A stretch of 64,000 nucleotides of DNA. Origin: Sulfurospirillum cavolei (lineage in GTDB: Bacteria > Campylobacterota > Campylobacteria > Campylobacterales > Sulfurospirillaceae). A program made the translations under genes and the position numbers. The stretch spans positions 2,418,001 through 2,482,000 of the forward strand of contig NZ_AP014724.1 of assembly GCF_001548055.1 (NCBI RefSeq), given 5' to 3'. The notes beneath the pieces are model-generated. The model made no database searches, was not told the origin of the DNA, and saw nothing but the letters and a program-made list of their open reading frames with translations. Below, in pieces: positions 8,579-18,191 of the stretch (positions are counted from its first letter, which is position 1; every line of letters begins with the position of its first letter).

Positions 8579-10270
8579 TTAAGGAGCCGTCATTATACGC
8601 TTTTTCTTCCTAGCTTCCGCTTTAGTTCGTTTCACGTAAAGCGGATTTTTTTCGAAAACAAAAAAGGTATATTTGCCCAGCGTAAATTGTTCCAGCGGAT
8701 CGGGCATATTAAAATCGCGTATCGCTCGGTACATGTCGTCTATATCGTCGGGTACTACCATAAAAAAGACTTTACCGTCGGTCGTATCTTTTTGGTACCA
8801 TCTGTCGCTTGAGAGCCATTTAACCAGTTTCATGCCCTCTTTTTCGTCAAAGTCTATCGGACGAATATCGACCTCGCCGTCGCTAAAAACGGTATAAATA
8901 TGTGAATCCCAATACTCGGCGTAGCCAAAATGCAACCCTCTGCTTTTGAGTTCTTCCACCAAAGCGATGCGCTCATCCACAATGCCGCGCCACTCTTTGG
9001 GCGAAACATACTGCCATGAAACGCCCAGAGCAATCGTAAGGCTGACGCTTAAAATCAGTTTCATAAAAAGCGAAAAAAAGCGCCACATAATAACGTTACA
9101 AATGAGCACCATCATAATAAAAGGCGAAAGATACCGTATGTTGTTGCGTGCTGCCCATGCGTGTTCATGCAATGCCGTAGTAGAGTAAAGCACCAAAAGC
9201 AACGCAAAACCGACGTAAGAAAACAAAACGAAAAGCCGCTCGGTCGAGCTCATTTGGTAAAACGCTTTTTTGATGTGCAATGCCGGAATAACGAGTACGA
9301 AAGGGAAAAGCACAAATTTTGCCAAAGAGACGATGCCCTCAAGCGAAGAAGCCCGAATATTCGTTCCCCACTCCGAACCGATAAAATTCCACAACCCTAA
9401 TAAAGCATGTGCGGCGTGAACCGGCAAATCCTCCAAAGGCACTAAAGGTGCGTTATTTGCGCCTCCAGCAAAATGCAAACTTTCCAAAAGCGTAAAATGG
9501 GTAATCGTCGCTCCCGTCATTACGGCACAGGCGAAAATAGAAATTGCGATGCGCTTGATCGAAAGCATACGCAACATCGCTCCTTTAAACGTACGAAGAC
9601 TGTCGCGTGCAAAATAGACTAAAAGGGCTAATGCACCGAAAAACGGCGTGATGTAATAGACGAAAAAGCGTATCGGATTGGCAAGAACCAATAGATACAG
9701 CAAGATCATAAAGGCAATAAACGCTTTAATTTGCGTCCGCTTGCTAATGACATGTGGGCTCAATTTTCGGAAAATAAACATAAACGCGATCATAAAAATA
9801 AAATACCACGTATACGCTGCTTCGCCGTAAAGTTCGCGTAAATACATCGGCGAATAGCCGATGCTAACGACCACTCCTCCCATCACGCTGGACGCTCGCG
9901 AGAGCATCAGCGAACGCAAAAAGAGGTAAATAAAAACGATCATAAAAACGCTAACTTCAAAAACGGTAAACGCATGGGCAAAATAGCCGTTTTTACCTGC
10001 AAGTACCCAAGGAATGACTAAAAGCTGTTTGTAGAAAACCCACAAATCATTATTGACATACCACCAATGGCTTGGGAAAAAGCTCTCGGCCTGAACGATC
10101 TCTTCGGCCAAGATATTGGCGATTGCGGCATCGGAATTGAAAAAAGCGCGATAGGTTTTAAAAATATAAAAGCTAATTTCGTAAAGCGTAAAGCCTAAGA
10201 GCAACAATGCGCCCAAAAAAGGAAGGTTTTTTTTCAAAAGCGTTTTATAACAGAGTTTGTGTGGAGGCAT
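8579..10270 (-). CDS. GT39/GT-C-like polytopic membrane glycosyltransferase
   Basis: 563 residues with about 10-12 hydrophobic helices over residues 1-420 and a soluble C-terminal ~130 residues. The first periplasmic loop contains FFNSDAAIANILAEEIV, an acidic motif placed like the catalytic aspartate of GT-C enzymes. Such proteins take a sugar from a lipid carrier and attach it to LPS or protein outside the cytoplasm. It is upstream of the GtrB-like, WbqC-like and WecE-like genes, a coherent lipid-linked sugar pathway. The substrate is unknown, and the family call rests on topology and one motif. Confidence 0.6.
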   Translation of the reverse strand: MPPHKLCYKTLLKKNLPFLGALLLLGFTLYEISFYIFKTYRAFFNSDAAIANILAEEIVQAESFFPSHWWYVNNDLWVFYKQLLVIPWVLAGKNGYFAHAFTVFEVSVFMIVFIYLFLRSLMLSRASSVMGGVVVSIGYSPMYLRELYGEAAYTWYFIFMIAFMFIFRKLSPHVISKRTQIKAFIAFMILLYLLVLANPIRFFVYYITPFFGALALLVYFARDSLRTFKGAMLRMLSIKRIAISIFACAVMTGATITHFTLLESLHFAGGANNAPLVPLEDLPVHAAHALLGLWNFIGSEWGTNIRASSLEGIVSLAKFVLFPFVLVIPALHIKKAFYQMSSTERLFVLFSYVGFALLLVLYSTTALHEHAWAARNNIRYLSPFIMMVLICNVIMWRFFSLFMKLILSVSLTIALGVSWQYVSPKEWRGIVDERIALVEELKSRGLHFGYAEYWDSHIYTVFSDGEVDIRPIDFDEKEGMKLVKWLSSDRWYQKDTTDGKVFFMVVPDDIDDMYRAIRDFNMPDPLEQFTLGKYTFFVFEKNPLYVKRTKAEARKKKRIMTAP

Positions 10271-10272
10271 CG

Positions 10273-11010
10273 TTATTCTTGGTTCGATAAATGTTCAATC
10301 GCTTTTTTGTAATAGCGACTCTCTTCCAAGCCTTCGGCTTTGAGAGCATTCGTATACACGATCAAGCGTTCGTCGATTTGTTTGACGATTTCGTCAAAAT
10401 CATCGGTTAGCGTAATTAAATTCACGTCTTCCTCTCGAATCACACGGTTTTCGACCATCGTCGTTTTAATAAAATCATACAATTTTTCCCAATAACTTTT
10501 GCCGTACAAAAAGATACTGATCTGCGTAATTTTTCCCGTTTGCGTCAACGTCAAAGCTTCAAAAAGCTCATCCAGCGTTCCAAATCCGCCCGGAAAGATA
10601 ACATACGAAAGTGAATATTTAATTAACATCACTTTCCGCACAAAAAAATAGTCGAAACTTAGATGTTTGGTCGTATACCGATTGCCCGATTGCTCATGCG
10701 GAAGATTGATATTGAGCCCGATCGATTGTGCCGATTTAGCATCGAACGCACCTTTGTTCGCCGCTTCCATAATACCGTGCGATCCGCCGGTCACGATCGT
10801 GTACCCTTTTTTCCCGAGGCGATGAGCAAGAGCATAAGCTTCTTGGTAGTAATAATGATCGGGATGAAACCGCGCACTGCCGAAAAACGTCACCGAAGGT
10901 CCTAAATCCTGCAATTCATCAAAGCCTTTGACAAAATCGGACATAATGCGAAGCACACTCCACTCGTTAGAGTGTTCGGTGTCTTTAATATGGGAAGGTA
11001 TTTTCATCAT
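10273..11010 (-). CDS. LOG/TIGR00730 family Rossmann-fold protein
   Basis: 245 residues. The signature PGGFGTLDE is at 140-148, with TGGSHGIMEAANKGA at ~74-88. The family includes LONELY GUY cytokinin-riboside phosphoribohydrolases, and bacterial members hydrolyse nucleoside 5'-monophosphates to base and ribose 5-phosphate. The long N-terminal extension (residues 1-40) is seen in the larger bacterial group. It lies 7 bp after fliY and 2 bp before the GT39-like gene, so it joins the flagellar and sugar blocks on one strand. Cellular role unclear. Confidence 0.85.
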   Translation of the reverse strand: MMKIPSHIKDTEHSNEWSVLRIMSDFVKGFDELQDLGPSVTFFGSARFHPDHYYYQEAYALAHRLGKKGYTIVTGGSHGIMEAANKGAFDAKSAQSIGLNINLPHEQSGNRYTTKHLSFDYFFVRKVMLIKYSLSYVIFPGGFGTLDELFEALTLTQTGKITQISIFLYGKSYWEKLYDFIKTTMVENRVIREEDVNLITLTDDFDEIVKQIDERLIVYTNALKAEGLEESRYYKKAIEHLSNQE

Positions 11011-11017
11011 GATACGC

Positions 11018-11890
11018 TTATCGTAATTTTTCCAAGCGTTCGCGCTTCGTACCGATTTCTCCGATTTGAACGCCGAAGTTTCCGTCGACGATCACGACTT
11101 CGCCCATAGCAATCAGCTTATCCCCGACCAAAATTTCCAAAGGATCGTTCGCCAATTGATCCAGCTCGATGACCGATCCGATGTCCATGCTTAAGACGTC
11201 TTTGAGCAACATCTTTTTCGAGCCGATACGCACGCGAATCGGAAGCTTAACGTCTTTAATCAACTCGATATTGTTGAGCTCTTCTTGCGTCATTCCTCCC
11301 GAGGAGCGTTTCATTTCGGGTGCGGGAGCTTCTTCGAATAAGGAGACGCTCGGACTTTCTTTGGGAACGTTGACCGTTTCGCCGATAAGCGGTGCCAACT
11401 CGTGCGTGATCGCAAACGAGATGACGTCATGCGAATGGTGAATCGCCAAGTGGTAAATAAACAATTTATCAAACGCTTTAAAATCGACTTCTCCCGTGGC
11501 ATCGATATACTCGACGCTATCGATTTCGAACTCGATTTTAGGCATATTTTTTTGACTGCCTAACGAGCGTGAGAACGCACTTAAAATATTCGAGACGATC
11601 TCTTTAATCGCATCGAGGTCTTCCGCGTCCATCTCCTCTTTTTCGTTTCCCTCTCCACCGAGCATCATATCGCCGATAGCCGTAGCAATCGAAGTCGCAA
11701 CGGTCACGCGCATCTGTCCGTGAACTTGACCGCCGACCGTGACGTCAAGCTTTGCCAAAGGCGGGCTCAATTTTAATTTGCTTTCGCCGTTTTCTTCTTT
11801 ATTGAGTTCAACCGTAGGGGCAACGCCGGTAAGTCCTTCGATCGTCGAGACGATCTCTTGCTCCAATAACTGTACGAATGTTGTATTCAC
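11018..11890 (-). CDS. fliY: Flagellar motor switch protein FliY
   Basis: 290 residues. The N-terminal ~190 residues are CheC/FliM-like (GDMMLGGEGN, DLDAIKEIVSNILSAFSRSLG), followed by a linker and a C-terminal FliN/SpoA domain from ~210 (IELIKDVKLPIRVRIGSKKM... IGEVVIVDGNFGVQI in pieces). It forms the C-ring with FliM and FliG and, in relatives, can dephosphorylate CheY-P. It lies 15 bp downstream of fliM. The pairing fliM-fliY next to fliA is the conserved Campylobacter/Helicobacter arrangement. Confidence 0.95.
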   Translation of the reverse strand: MNTTFVQLLEQEIVSTIEGLTGVAPTVELNKEENGESKLKLSPPLAKLDVTVGGQVHGQMRVTVATSIATAIGDMMLGGEGNEKEEMDAEDLDAIKEIVSNILSAFSRSLGSQKNMPKIEFEIDSVEYIDATGEVDFKAFDKLFIYHLAIHHSHDVISFAITHELAPLIGETVNVPKESPSVSLFEEAPAPEMKRSSGGMTQEELNNIELIKDVKLPIRVRIGSKKMLLKDVLSMDIGSVIELDQLANDPLEILVGDKLIAMGEVVIVDGNFGVQIGEIGTKRERLEKLR

Positions 11891-11905
11891 GTTTTTCCCC
11901 TATGC

Positions 11906-12961
11906 CTATATTTGCGTTTCAAACGACGATATTTTTGATTTGCGGATCTGTTCCAACTCTTCAAGCGCGCTTTTAATTTCATCTTTGTCGGTACGAACCA
12001 ACTCTTCGATTTTAATCGATTTGCGGAAACGGTGCAAACCGATTTCGGCTAAGAAAAGCTCTTTTTTATCGATCATAACGATCGCCTTATCGTCTGCGGC
12101 GCGATCGAGACGGATAATATCGCCTTTTTTAAGATCCAAAAGTTCTCCAACGCTTAATTCCGCTCTGCCGATAATCGCCTCGTTAAAGACTTCCGCACGC
12201 GAAATCAAGGTATTGAGCTCTTTGTTGCGGCTCTTTTTGGCACTCGTTTCGCCAAGCATAATATCGCGGTTTGCCAAACGCGATAAAATCGGTTCAAGGT
12301 AAATAACGGGATAACAAAGGTTGATCATACCGCTGGAGTTACCGATGATAATTTCCATAACGACCATAATGACGATTTCGTTTTGCGAAACGATCTGTAC
12401 GACGTTGGGACTGGACTCTTTGGTCTCGACGGTCGGGTACATATCGGTAATCGGAGCCCAACCCTCTTTCAAACGTTGCATGATAATGCGCAAAATCGCG
12501 TCCAAAAGATTGAGTTCGATATCGGTAAGCTCTCTGGTCGCTTCATACGCTTCGCCCATGCCTCCGAGCAATCGATCGATCATCGGAAACGCAATGGAGG
12601 GATTAATCTCGATAATACAGTTACCGTCAAGCGGTTTAATCGAAAAAACGTTAAAACTCGTCGGACTCGGGAGCGACATCAAGAATTCACCGTACGTCAT
12701 CTGATCTACCGAGTGGAGTTGGATTTCGACGATACTTCGCATAATGGACGAAATCTGCGATGCCAAATTTCGTGCCATTTTGTCGTGAATACCCTTTACC
12801 GCGCGCAATTGTTCTTTTGAAACGCGGTTTGGACGTTTAAAGTCGTAAAGAATGACTTGCTTCGTCTCGCCGGTATCGCCTTCGCTAATCAGCGAATCGC
12901 CGTCTTCTTCGACAACTTCTAAAAGGGCGTCGATCTCTTCTTGACTTAAAATATCAGCCAT
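11906..12961 (-). CDS. fliM: Flagellar motor switch protein FliM
   Basis: 351 residues. The N-terminal CheY-P-binding peptide (MADILSQEEIDALLEVV) is intact, followed by the middle CheC-like domain with the GGMGEAYE loop and a C-terminal SpoA domain (LSVGELLDLKKGDIIRLD). It is part of the flagellar C-ring and sets rotation direction. Its ATG overlaps the end of fliA by 8 bases, and fliY follows 15 bp downstream. Confidence 0.97.
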   Translation of the reverse strand: MADILSQEEIDALLEVVEEDGDSLISEGDTGETKQVILYDFKRPNRVSKEQLRAVKGIHDKMARNLASQISSIMRSIVEIQLHSVDQMTYGEFLMSLPSPTSFNVFSIKPLDGNCIIEINPSIAFPMIDRLLGGMGEAYEATRELTDIELNLLDAILRIIMQRLKEGWAPITDMYPTVETKESSPNVVQIVSQNEIVIMVVMEIIIGNSSGMINLCYPVIYLEPILSRLANRDIMLGETSAKKSRNKELNTLISRAEVFNEAIIGRAELSVGELLDLKKGDIIRLDRAADDKAIVMIDKKELFLAEIGLHRFRKSIKIEELVRTDKDEIKSALEELEQIRKSKISSFETQI

Positions 12962-13667
12962 GGTATAGTCCCAACCGTTCTTTAATCTTCGCTAAAAGCT
13001 TCTTATGAATCTGAGAAATTCTCGACTCGCTGATCTCCAATATTTCGCTAATCTCTTTTAAATTGAGTTCTTCAAAATAGTACAGTTGAATAATCATCTG
13101 TTCTCGTTCGCCAAACGTTGCTAAGATAGCGTGAACCATCTCTAAAAGCTGGTCTTTTTCAACTTTTTGCGCCGTATCTTCACCGGAAAGTACCGTGATT
13201 TGTTCATTCAGCGACATGACCGAAACAATCATCGCGCTGTTGCGCGCTTCGGCGATTTTTTCGATGTCTTCGTTTAAAATCTTTGCCAAATAAGCATCGT
13301 CGGGTTCTTCGCCGTGCTCGCCTAAATAAGCGGTAATTTCTTGATCGACCAGTTTAATCAAACGTCGGTTAGAACGGCTCATCGTATCCAAAGAGCGTAA
13401 AAAATCGAGCATCGCTCCGTAGACGCGTTTTTTTCCGTAGCCCCAAAAGGAGTCGTTTTGCTCTTTATCGTAACGACGCGAAAGTTTAATCATCTCTTCG
13501 GTGCCGATCGAAATCAAATCGTTCACGTCCACTGAAGAAGGCAGGCGTTCCCTTAAGCGATACGCCATCGCTCTGACCGCGGGAAGGTACTGCAAAACAA
13601 GCTCGTCTTGCTCTTTTTTTAAATTTTGACTGTACGGGTTAGGCTGCTTTTTTAACGTAGGATTCAT
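12954..13667 (-). CDS. fliA: Flagellar sigma factor FliA (sigma-28)
   Basis: 237 residues with sigma-70 region 2 (LVLQYLPAVRAMAYRLRERLPSSV, then DLISIGTEEMIKLSRRYD), region 3 and region 4 (LYYFEELNLKEISEILEISESRISQIHKKLLAKI). It directs late flagellar gene transcription. The start lies 29 bases inside the upstream membrane protein gene. The block flhF-flhG-membrane protein-fliA-fliM-fliY is the one known from C. jejuni and H. pylori. Confidence 0.95.
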   Translation of the reverse strand: MNPTLKKQPNPYSQNLKKEQDELVLQYLPAVRAMAYRLRERLPSSVDVNDLISIGTEEMIKLSRRYDKEQNDSFWGYGKKRVYGAMLDFLRSLDTMSRSNRRLIKLVDQEITAYLGEHGEEPDDAYLAKILNEDIEKIAEARNSAMIVSVMSLNEQITVLSGEDTAQKVEKDQLLEMVHAILATFGEREQMIIQLYYFEELNLKEISEILEISESRISQIHKKLLAKIKERLGLYHG

Positions 13668-14013
13668 GACTCTCCGTTGAGCCTTTCACGAGCTTTTCAT
13701 ACTGTTGGTTCATCAAATCGATACCGCTTAATAAATTATCCATAATTTTTTCCCTGTCCTCAAGCTCATGGATAAAATAATCCCCGATCTCTTCATGATC
13801 TTTTTTATTAAAAATATAGGTGCTCAATCGATCAAAATCAAAGAAATTCATAATGGCAACATGAATAATCAAATAAAACGTCAGCGTAATCTCCAAGGTG
13901 TAAAAGAGCATCTCCTCGGGTTCGCTAAAATTTAAAATTGAAAACGCCAAACCGATAAAAAACCCGCACACGGTAAAAAAATAGATAAAATTGTCTGATT
14001 TGACCATGCCCAA
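13639..14013 (-). CDS. Small membrane protein of the flhG-fliA operon
   Basis: 124 residues with three hydrophobic segments (~10-27, ~34-58 and a weaker one) and a charged C-terminal half. It occupies the position of the C. jejuni Cj0062c-type membrane protein between flhG and fliA, and overlaps fliA by 29 bases. The function is unknown. Conserved placement suggests a role in flagellar number or placement control, but nothing in the sequence shows it. Confidence 0.75.
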   Translation of the reverse strand: MGMVKSDNFIYFFTVCGFFIGLAFSILNFSEPEEMLFYTLEITLTFYLIIHVAIMNFFDFDRLSTYIFNKKDHEEIGDYFIHELEDREKIMDNLLSGIDLMNQQYEKLVKGSTESHESYVKKAA

Positions 14014-14029
14014 CCTTTGTGAAATGTAT

Positions 14030-14905
14030 CTAAAATTGCTCTATAATACGCTTAAAGAAGCTTCCGAAGCTCTTATTCGTATCACTTTGAAGCACTTTTC
14101 GTTCCAATTTATACACCAGATTATTGACGATACGCTTCATGTCCAAAGACGCCAACGAATTGGGCGCGTCGTTGGTAAAAAGCGTGCGTTGTTTAATGCT
14201 CTTTGAGACGATTTTATCTTCGGGGAGTTTTCCGATCAGATTTAGTTTTAATCCGTTGCCGATATTGGCTTGGGCGACTTTATTAATCTTGTCAAAAACG
14301 AGTTGCGCCTCTTTTTCGCTCTTGACCATATTTAAAATCAAGTGAATATACGATTGGGTTTTACTCGTAATTTTAATCGTCGCATACGCGTCGGTAATTG
14401 CGGCGGGATCGGGGACGGTTACGACGATGACTTCGTCGGCGGCTTCAAGAAAAAGCTGAATATGCTCTCCGATACCCGCTCCCGTGTCGATAATCATAAA
14501 ATCCAAATCATCAAGCACTTTCGTTTCTTCCAAAAAACGTTCAAATAAAAACTGTTCGGAATACTTCAAAATCTCGTCACCGCTTTCTCCGGGAATCAAG
14601 ATAAGATTCTTTTTAATCGGAACGATGACGTCGTTTAAAGAGCATTCGCCTTTGAGTACATGTAAGATATTTCTATCGATACGCACGTTTAAAATAACGT
14701 CCAAATTCGCAAGACCGATGTCGGCGTCGAACAGTCCGACTTTATACCCGTTATTGGCTAAAATGTTTGCCATATTGGCGCTGATAGTACTTTTACCTAC
14801 GCCTCCTTTACCGCTCGTGATCGCGATAAATTTCGTGCGGCTTGCCGCTTCGCCGCTTGATGCCGCACCGACGAGCTCTTGAAGTTTATTTGCTTGCGTT
14901 TGCAT
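14030..14905 (-). CDS. flhG: Flagellar number regulator FlhG (MinD-like ATPase)
   Basis: 291 residues from the ATG at 14905, chosen over the upstream TTG at 14926 because AGAGGTG lies seven bases before it. It has the deviant Walker A motif AITSGKGGVGKST near residue 30, DADIGLANLDV, and Walker B-like MIIDTGAGIGEHI. FlhG limits flagellar number and position by acting on FlhF. The start lies inside the end of flhF (20-base overlap), so translation is coupled. Confidence 0.95.
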   Translation of the reverse strand: MQTQANKLQELVGAASSGEAASRTKFIAITSGKGGVGKSTISANMANILANNGYKVGLFDADIGLANLDVILNVRIDRNILHVLKGECSLNDVIVPIKKNLILIPGESGDEILKYSEQFLFERFLEETKVLDDLDFMIIDTGAGIGEHIQLFLEAADEVIVVTVPDPAAITDAYATIKITSKTQSYIHLILNMVKSEKEAQLVFDKINKVAQANIGNGLKLNLIGKLPEDKIVSKSIKQRTLFTNDAPNSLASLDMKRIVNNLVYKLERKVLQSDTNKSFGSFFKRIIEQF

Positions 14906-16163
14906 GTTCACCTCTTTTTTTCTCAAAACCGTCTAAAATACACTCGACTAAAAAATCGCTGGAGGCGGGAACGATATCGTCCGGAACCTCTTGCCCGATC
15001 GAAAAGTAACTCACGGGCTTGTCGATATCGTAAATCAAAGAAAAAATCGTTCCAAAAACTTTGGTTTCGTCGAATTTGGTAAAAATAAGCGTGTCGATCG
15101 TTAAAAAGGAGAAGTTATGATAAATCTCTTTGAGATCTTCGAGCTTGCTTCCCGCGGAAAGCACTAAATTGACGTCTATTTGAAGATCGCTTTTTTGAAG
15201 AAACGTGTTGAGCTTCAGTAATTTTTCTTTATCGTACTGCGAACTTCCGACCGTATCGATCAAAATGACGTCGCAATGGCTTAAGGAGGAGAGTGCTTGG
15301 TTAAAATCGTTCGGTTCTACCACGTCTTCGATCGGCAAGCGCATCATTTTAGCGTATTGAAAAAGCTGTTCCACCGCTCCGATTCGATAGGTATCAAGCG
15401 TTATGATGCCGACTTTGGCACGTTTTTCTTGAATGTACGAATAGCGCGCTGCCAACTTGGCGATCGTTGTCGTCTTTCCCACGCCCGTAGGTCCGACGAA
15501 CATCATAATGCGCTTACCCCCTTTGGGAAGTTCGGTTTCCATACGCACGGGAATCAATTTGCGAAGCAAAACCTGAAAATAGCGTTTAATCGTCTCGGAG
15601 CTGTTTTTCATACGACTGGGCATATGTTCCAACGTCAAATTCATAATATTTTCAAGATGGTCTTCGCCCATGCCGCTGGTTTTGGCAAGTTTATAAATTT
15701 CGGCAAACTCGGAGGGAATCGCCAAATGATTGCGATGGTGCGCTTTTTCTTCCCAAAACATCTCTTGAATCAATTTGATTTTATCAGCAAGTTTAGTAAT
15801 CTCACTTTTAATTTCGCCGATGCTTTCGATATTTTGAGCTTTATCGACGGCTTTGGAAGCACTACCGAAACTTCCCGTGTCACCCGTTGCTTGGGCGATT
15901 TGGGAAATCTGTTTCGCCGCTTCGGAGAGACTCAATAACACGTCCTCGCCGCTTTTGTATTTTGACTCGGTCTTAGGTTCCGGCTTTTGCACGGGAAGCT
16001 GTTCTTCATCCACCGCGACGACCACTTCGTAAAGTGCGCTCGTGCTAATCGTCTTTTTGCGCAGTTGTTTGGTGCTGATGACTAAAGCATTCTCGCCGCA
16101 CTCACGTTGAGCGAGTTTGAGTGCTTCTGCCGGTGTTTCACCGCTAAACGTATGAAATTTCAC
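14886..16163 (-). CDS. flhF: Flagellar biosynthesis GTPase FlhF
   Basis: 425 residues. A basic N-terminal B domain (~1-60) and a variable linker are followed by an SRP-type NG GTPase: P-loop GPTGVGKTT at 224-232, ITLDTYRIGAVEQL at ~256, G3 segment DTVGSSQYD and TKFDET near 365. It sets the polar site of flagellar assembly. The G3 segment has V-G-S-S where SRP GTPases usually have A-G-R; this may reduce hydrolysis, which would suit a switch protein. It is 3 bp after folK and overlaps flhG. Confidence 0.95.
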   Translation of the reverse strand: MKFHTFSGETPAEALKLAQRECGENALVISTKQLRKKTISTSALYEVVVAVDEEQLPVQKPEPKTESKYKSGEDVLLSLSEAAKQISQIAQATGDTGSFGSASKAVDKAQNIESIGEIKSEITKLADKIKLIQEMFWEEKAHHRNHLAIPSEFAEIYKLAKTSGMGEDHLENIMNLTLEHMPSRMKNSSETIKRYFQVLLRKLIPVRMETELPKGGKRIMMFVGPTGVGKTTTIAKLAARYSYIQEKRAKVGIITLDTYRIGAVEQLFQYAKMMRLPIEDVVEPNDFNQALSSLSHCDVILIDTVGSSQYDKEKLLKLNTFLQKSDLQIDVNLVLSAGSKLEDLKEIYHNFSFLTIDTLIFTKFDETKVFGTIFSLIYDIDKPVSYFSIGQEVPDDIVPASSDFLVECILDGFEKKRGEHANASK

Positions 16164-16166
16164 CCA

Positions 16167-16634
16167 TTATCCTTTGAAACGTTTTAGCATAAAAAGCGGA
16201 ACGACGACCGATAAACGTTCGCTCCATCGAGGATGCGGGAGCGTCAACCGTGAATCGTTGCGTCGAAGACGATCGAAAAATATTATATCCAAATCAAGCG
16301 TTCTTGGTCCATTTTTAAAGCGTCTCACGCGTTTAAATCGCTTCTCTACATGTAAAAGCATCGTAAGCAACGCTTTGACATGTAAAGAAGTCTCTATGAC
16401 CACTACCGCATTGTGAAAATCGTTTTGTTCGTAATAGCCAAAAGGCGGATTTTGCAAAACGGGCGAACTCTCTTGGATACGCAAGCGCGGATCATTTAGA
16501 AAAAATCGATAGAGGTTGCGAAAACGTTTTTTAACGTCTCCCTCGTTGCCTCCGATACCGATCAGTGCTTCGTATTTGAACCGTTTGGTCAAAGACGAAC
16601 GCATCGGAAAAAAACGGATTTTCTCTAATTTCAC
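16167..16634 (-). CDS. folK: HPPK: 6-hydroxymethyl-7,8-dihydropterin pyrophosphokinase
   Basis: 155 residues. Motifs GIGGNEGDVKKRF (N-terminal), NPPFGYYEQNDFHNAVVVIET and the hallmark GPRTLDLDIIFFD are present. It transfers pyrophosphate from ATP to hydroxymethyldihydropterin in folate synthesis. The ~22-residue N-terminal extension before the GIGGNEGD motif is somewhat long, so a later start is possible, but no better ATG is obvious. It overlaps pepP by 4 bases and precedes flhF, as in Campylobacter and Helicobacter. Confidence 0.93.
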   Translation of the reverse strand: MKLEKIRFFPMRSSLTKRFKYEALIGIGGNEGDVKKRFRNLYRFFLNDPRLRIQESSPVLQNPPFGYYEQNDFHNAVVVIETSLHVKALLTMLLHVEKRFKRVRRFKNGPRTLDLDIIFFDRLRRNDSRLTLPHPRWSERLSVVVPLFMLKRFKG

Positions 16635-17656
16635 CCCAGAACCTCGGCACCGTTTGCTCGCACGACGATCGTATCTTCGATACGCACGCCAAACTCTCCG
16701 GGCAAATAAATCCCCGGCTCGATCGTAAAGACCATATTCTCTTCGATGATCGCGGAGGAACGTGCTCCGATTACGGGCAGTTCGTGAATGTCCAATCCCA
16801 CGCCGTGCCCCGTAGAATGCACGAAATACGCTCCAAAGCCCGCTTTGTCGATGACGTCGCGCGCGGCTTTGTCGATCTCTTTGGCTTGAATGCCCGCACG
16901 CACCGCCTTAAGCGCAGCTTCTTGGGCAAACAAGACGGTATCGTACACTTTTTGTCGGCGTGCATCATTAAAGTGTTGCTCTTTTTCAAAGCCGAAACGT
17001 TCGTTAAAATAGCTCGTACGCGTACGATCAGAACAGTAGCGTCGGTATTTTACACCCGCATCGAGCAACACGAGTTCGCCGTATTCTAAACGCTTACCGG
17101 TAGGAAGCGCATGCGGTTTGGCGGCATTTTCGCCGAATGCAACGATCGGATCGAAACTCAACCCCAATGCACCTTCGTTTTTAAAGATCGCTTCGGCTTC
17201 GAAAAAAGCACGCCTTTCGTCGACTCCTTCATGCGCTTTTAAAAACTCCCCAAAGCGCGCAAACGCCTCTTTACCGTACCGTGCCGCTTGTTTTAAAAGC
17301 GTCAACTCGGCTTCGCTTTTCACGATACGTTTTTCTTGCGAGAAATTGACTTTTCGTTGAAAATGGACATTCAATGTAGCACTAAGACGCTCATAAGCGT
17401 CCACGCTCCACTCGCTTGGATTGTAAACCAAACGTGAAATGCCGCTTTTTCGTACCAACAGACGAACCGTTTTCAACAAATCGCGTCTGTCGCCTAAAAC
17501 AACCTCGGCATTGTGGATCGTCTCCTTTGCTTCGGTCGTATAACGCGCATCGGTAATAAAAAACGCTTCACTGCCGAGTTTCAGAAAAATCGCATTATCG
17601 CACGAAAAGCCGCATTCAAAATACTGCGCGTTTTCGTCTTTGAGGATATAATTCAT
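16631..17656 (-). CDS. pepP: Xaa-Pro aminopeptidase (M24 family)
   Basis: 341 residues with a creatinase-like N-terminal domain and a pita-bread M24 metallopeptidase domain. Dinuclear metal ligands are visible: D in LLDAGVKYRRYCSD, D in the following segment, H in HSTGHGVGLDIHE, E in FTIEPGIY and E in GVRIEDTI. It removes N-terminal residues ahead of proline. It sits between aroQ and folK, the place of H. pylori HP1037 (pepQ); pepP versus pepQ naming is not resolved by sequence alone. Confidence 0.9.
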   Translation of the reverse strand: MNYILKDENAQYFECGFSCDNAIFLKLGSEAFFITDARYTTEAKETIHNAEVVLGDRRDLLKTVRLLVRKSGISRLVYNPSEWSVDAYERLSATLNVHFQRKVNFSQEKRIVKSEAELTLLKQAARYGKEAFARFGEFLKAHEGVDERRAFFEAEAIFKNEGALGLSFDPIVAFGENAAKPHALPTGKRLEYGELVLLDAGVKYRRYCSDRTRTSYFNERFGFEKEQHFNDARRQKVYDTVLFAQEAALKAVRAGIQAKEIDKAARDVIDKAGFGAYFVHSTGHGVGLDIHELPVIGARSSAIIEENMVFTIEPGIYLPGEFGVRIEDTIVVRANGAEVLG

Positions 17657-18139
17657 TTACGCTTTGGCTTGTTGCTGTGCGGCTTGCGCTTTGCGAAGCG
17701 CGTCAAGTTCGCCTAACATTTGCATCATCGAGATCATGGCAAGGTGATAGCCAAAAGGTCCAAAACCGCTGATTTGTCCCGTACAAACCGCTGCGGTCAT
17801 ACTTTTTTGACGAAACTCTTCTCTACGGTAGATATTGCTAATATGCACTTCGATCGCGGGAAGCGAAACTGCACTGATCGCGTCGCGAATCGCGATAGAG
17901 GTGTGCGTATACGCCGCCGGATTGATGATGATACCGTCGGCATCGCCTAAACACTCTTGGATTTTATCGACGATTTCGCCTTCCAAGTTGGATTGAAAAA
18001 ACTCGATCTCAAAATGGTTTTGTTTGGCAACCGTTTCCATTTGCGTATGGATTTCTTCCAATTTCATCGCACCGTAAACGTTTGGTTCGCGGTAACCGAG
18101 CATATTGAGATTAGGACCTTGAATCACGACTATTTTCAT
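17657..18139 (-). CDS. aroQ: Type II 3-dehydroquinate dehydratase
   Basis: 160 residues. It has the catalytic-tyrosine segment [33 protein letters not shown] and [14 protein letters not shown]. It catalyses 3-dehydroquinate to 3-dehydroshikimate in the shikimate pathway, as a dodecamer in the cytoplasm. An alanine/glutamine-rich tail ([11 protein letters not shown]) extends beyond the usual end. It is first in the aroQ-pepP-folK-flhF-flhG... run; the promoter should lie in 18140-18200. Confidence 0.97.
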   Translation of the reverse strand: MKIVVIQGPNLNMLGYREPNVYGAMKLEEIHTQMETVAKQNHFEIEFFQSNLEGEIVDKIQECLGDADGIIINPAAYTHTSIAIRDAISAVSLPAIEVHISNIYRREEFRQKSMTAAVCTGQISGFGPFGYHLAMISMMQMLGELDALRKAQAAQQQAKA

Positions 18140-18191
18140 GAATAACCTTTATTAAAAATTTGTTCTTATTATATCAGCGGTTAGTTTAGGA

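Noticed and set aside
11739-12302. 187-residue plus-strand open frame opposite fliM and fliY
   Set aside because: It is antisense to two clear flagellar genes on the other strand, is serine-rich as expected of a shadow frame, and has no recognised domain.
15297-15938. 213-residue plus-strand open frame opposite flhF
   Set aside because: It mirrors the flhF coding strand; its His/Phe-rich composition is typical of reverse-frame shadows.
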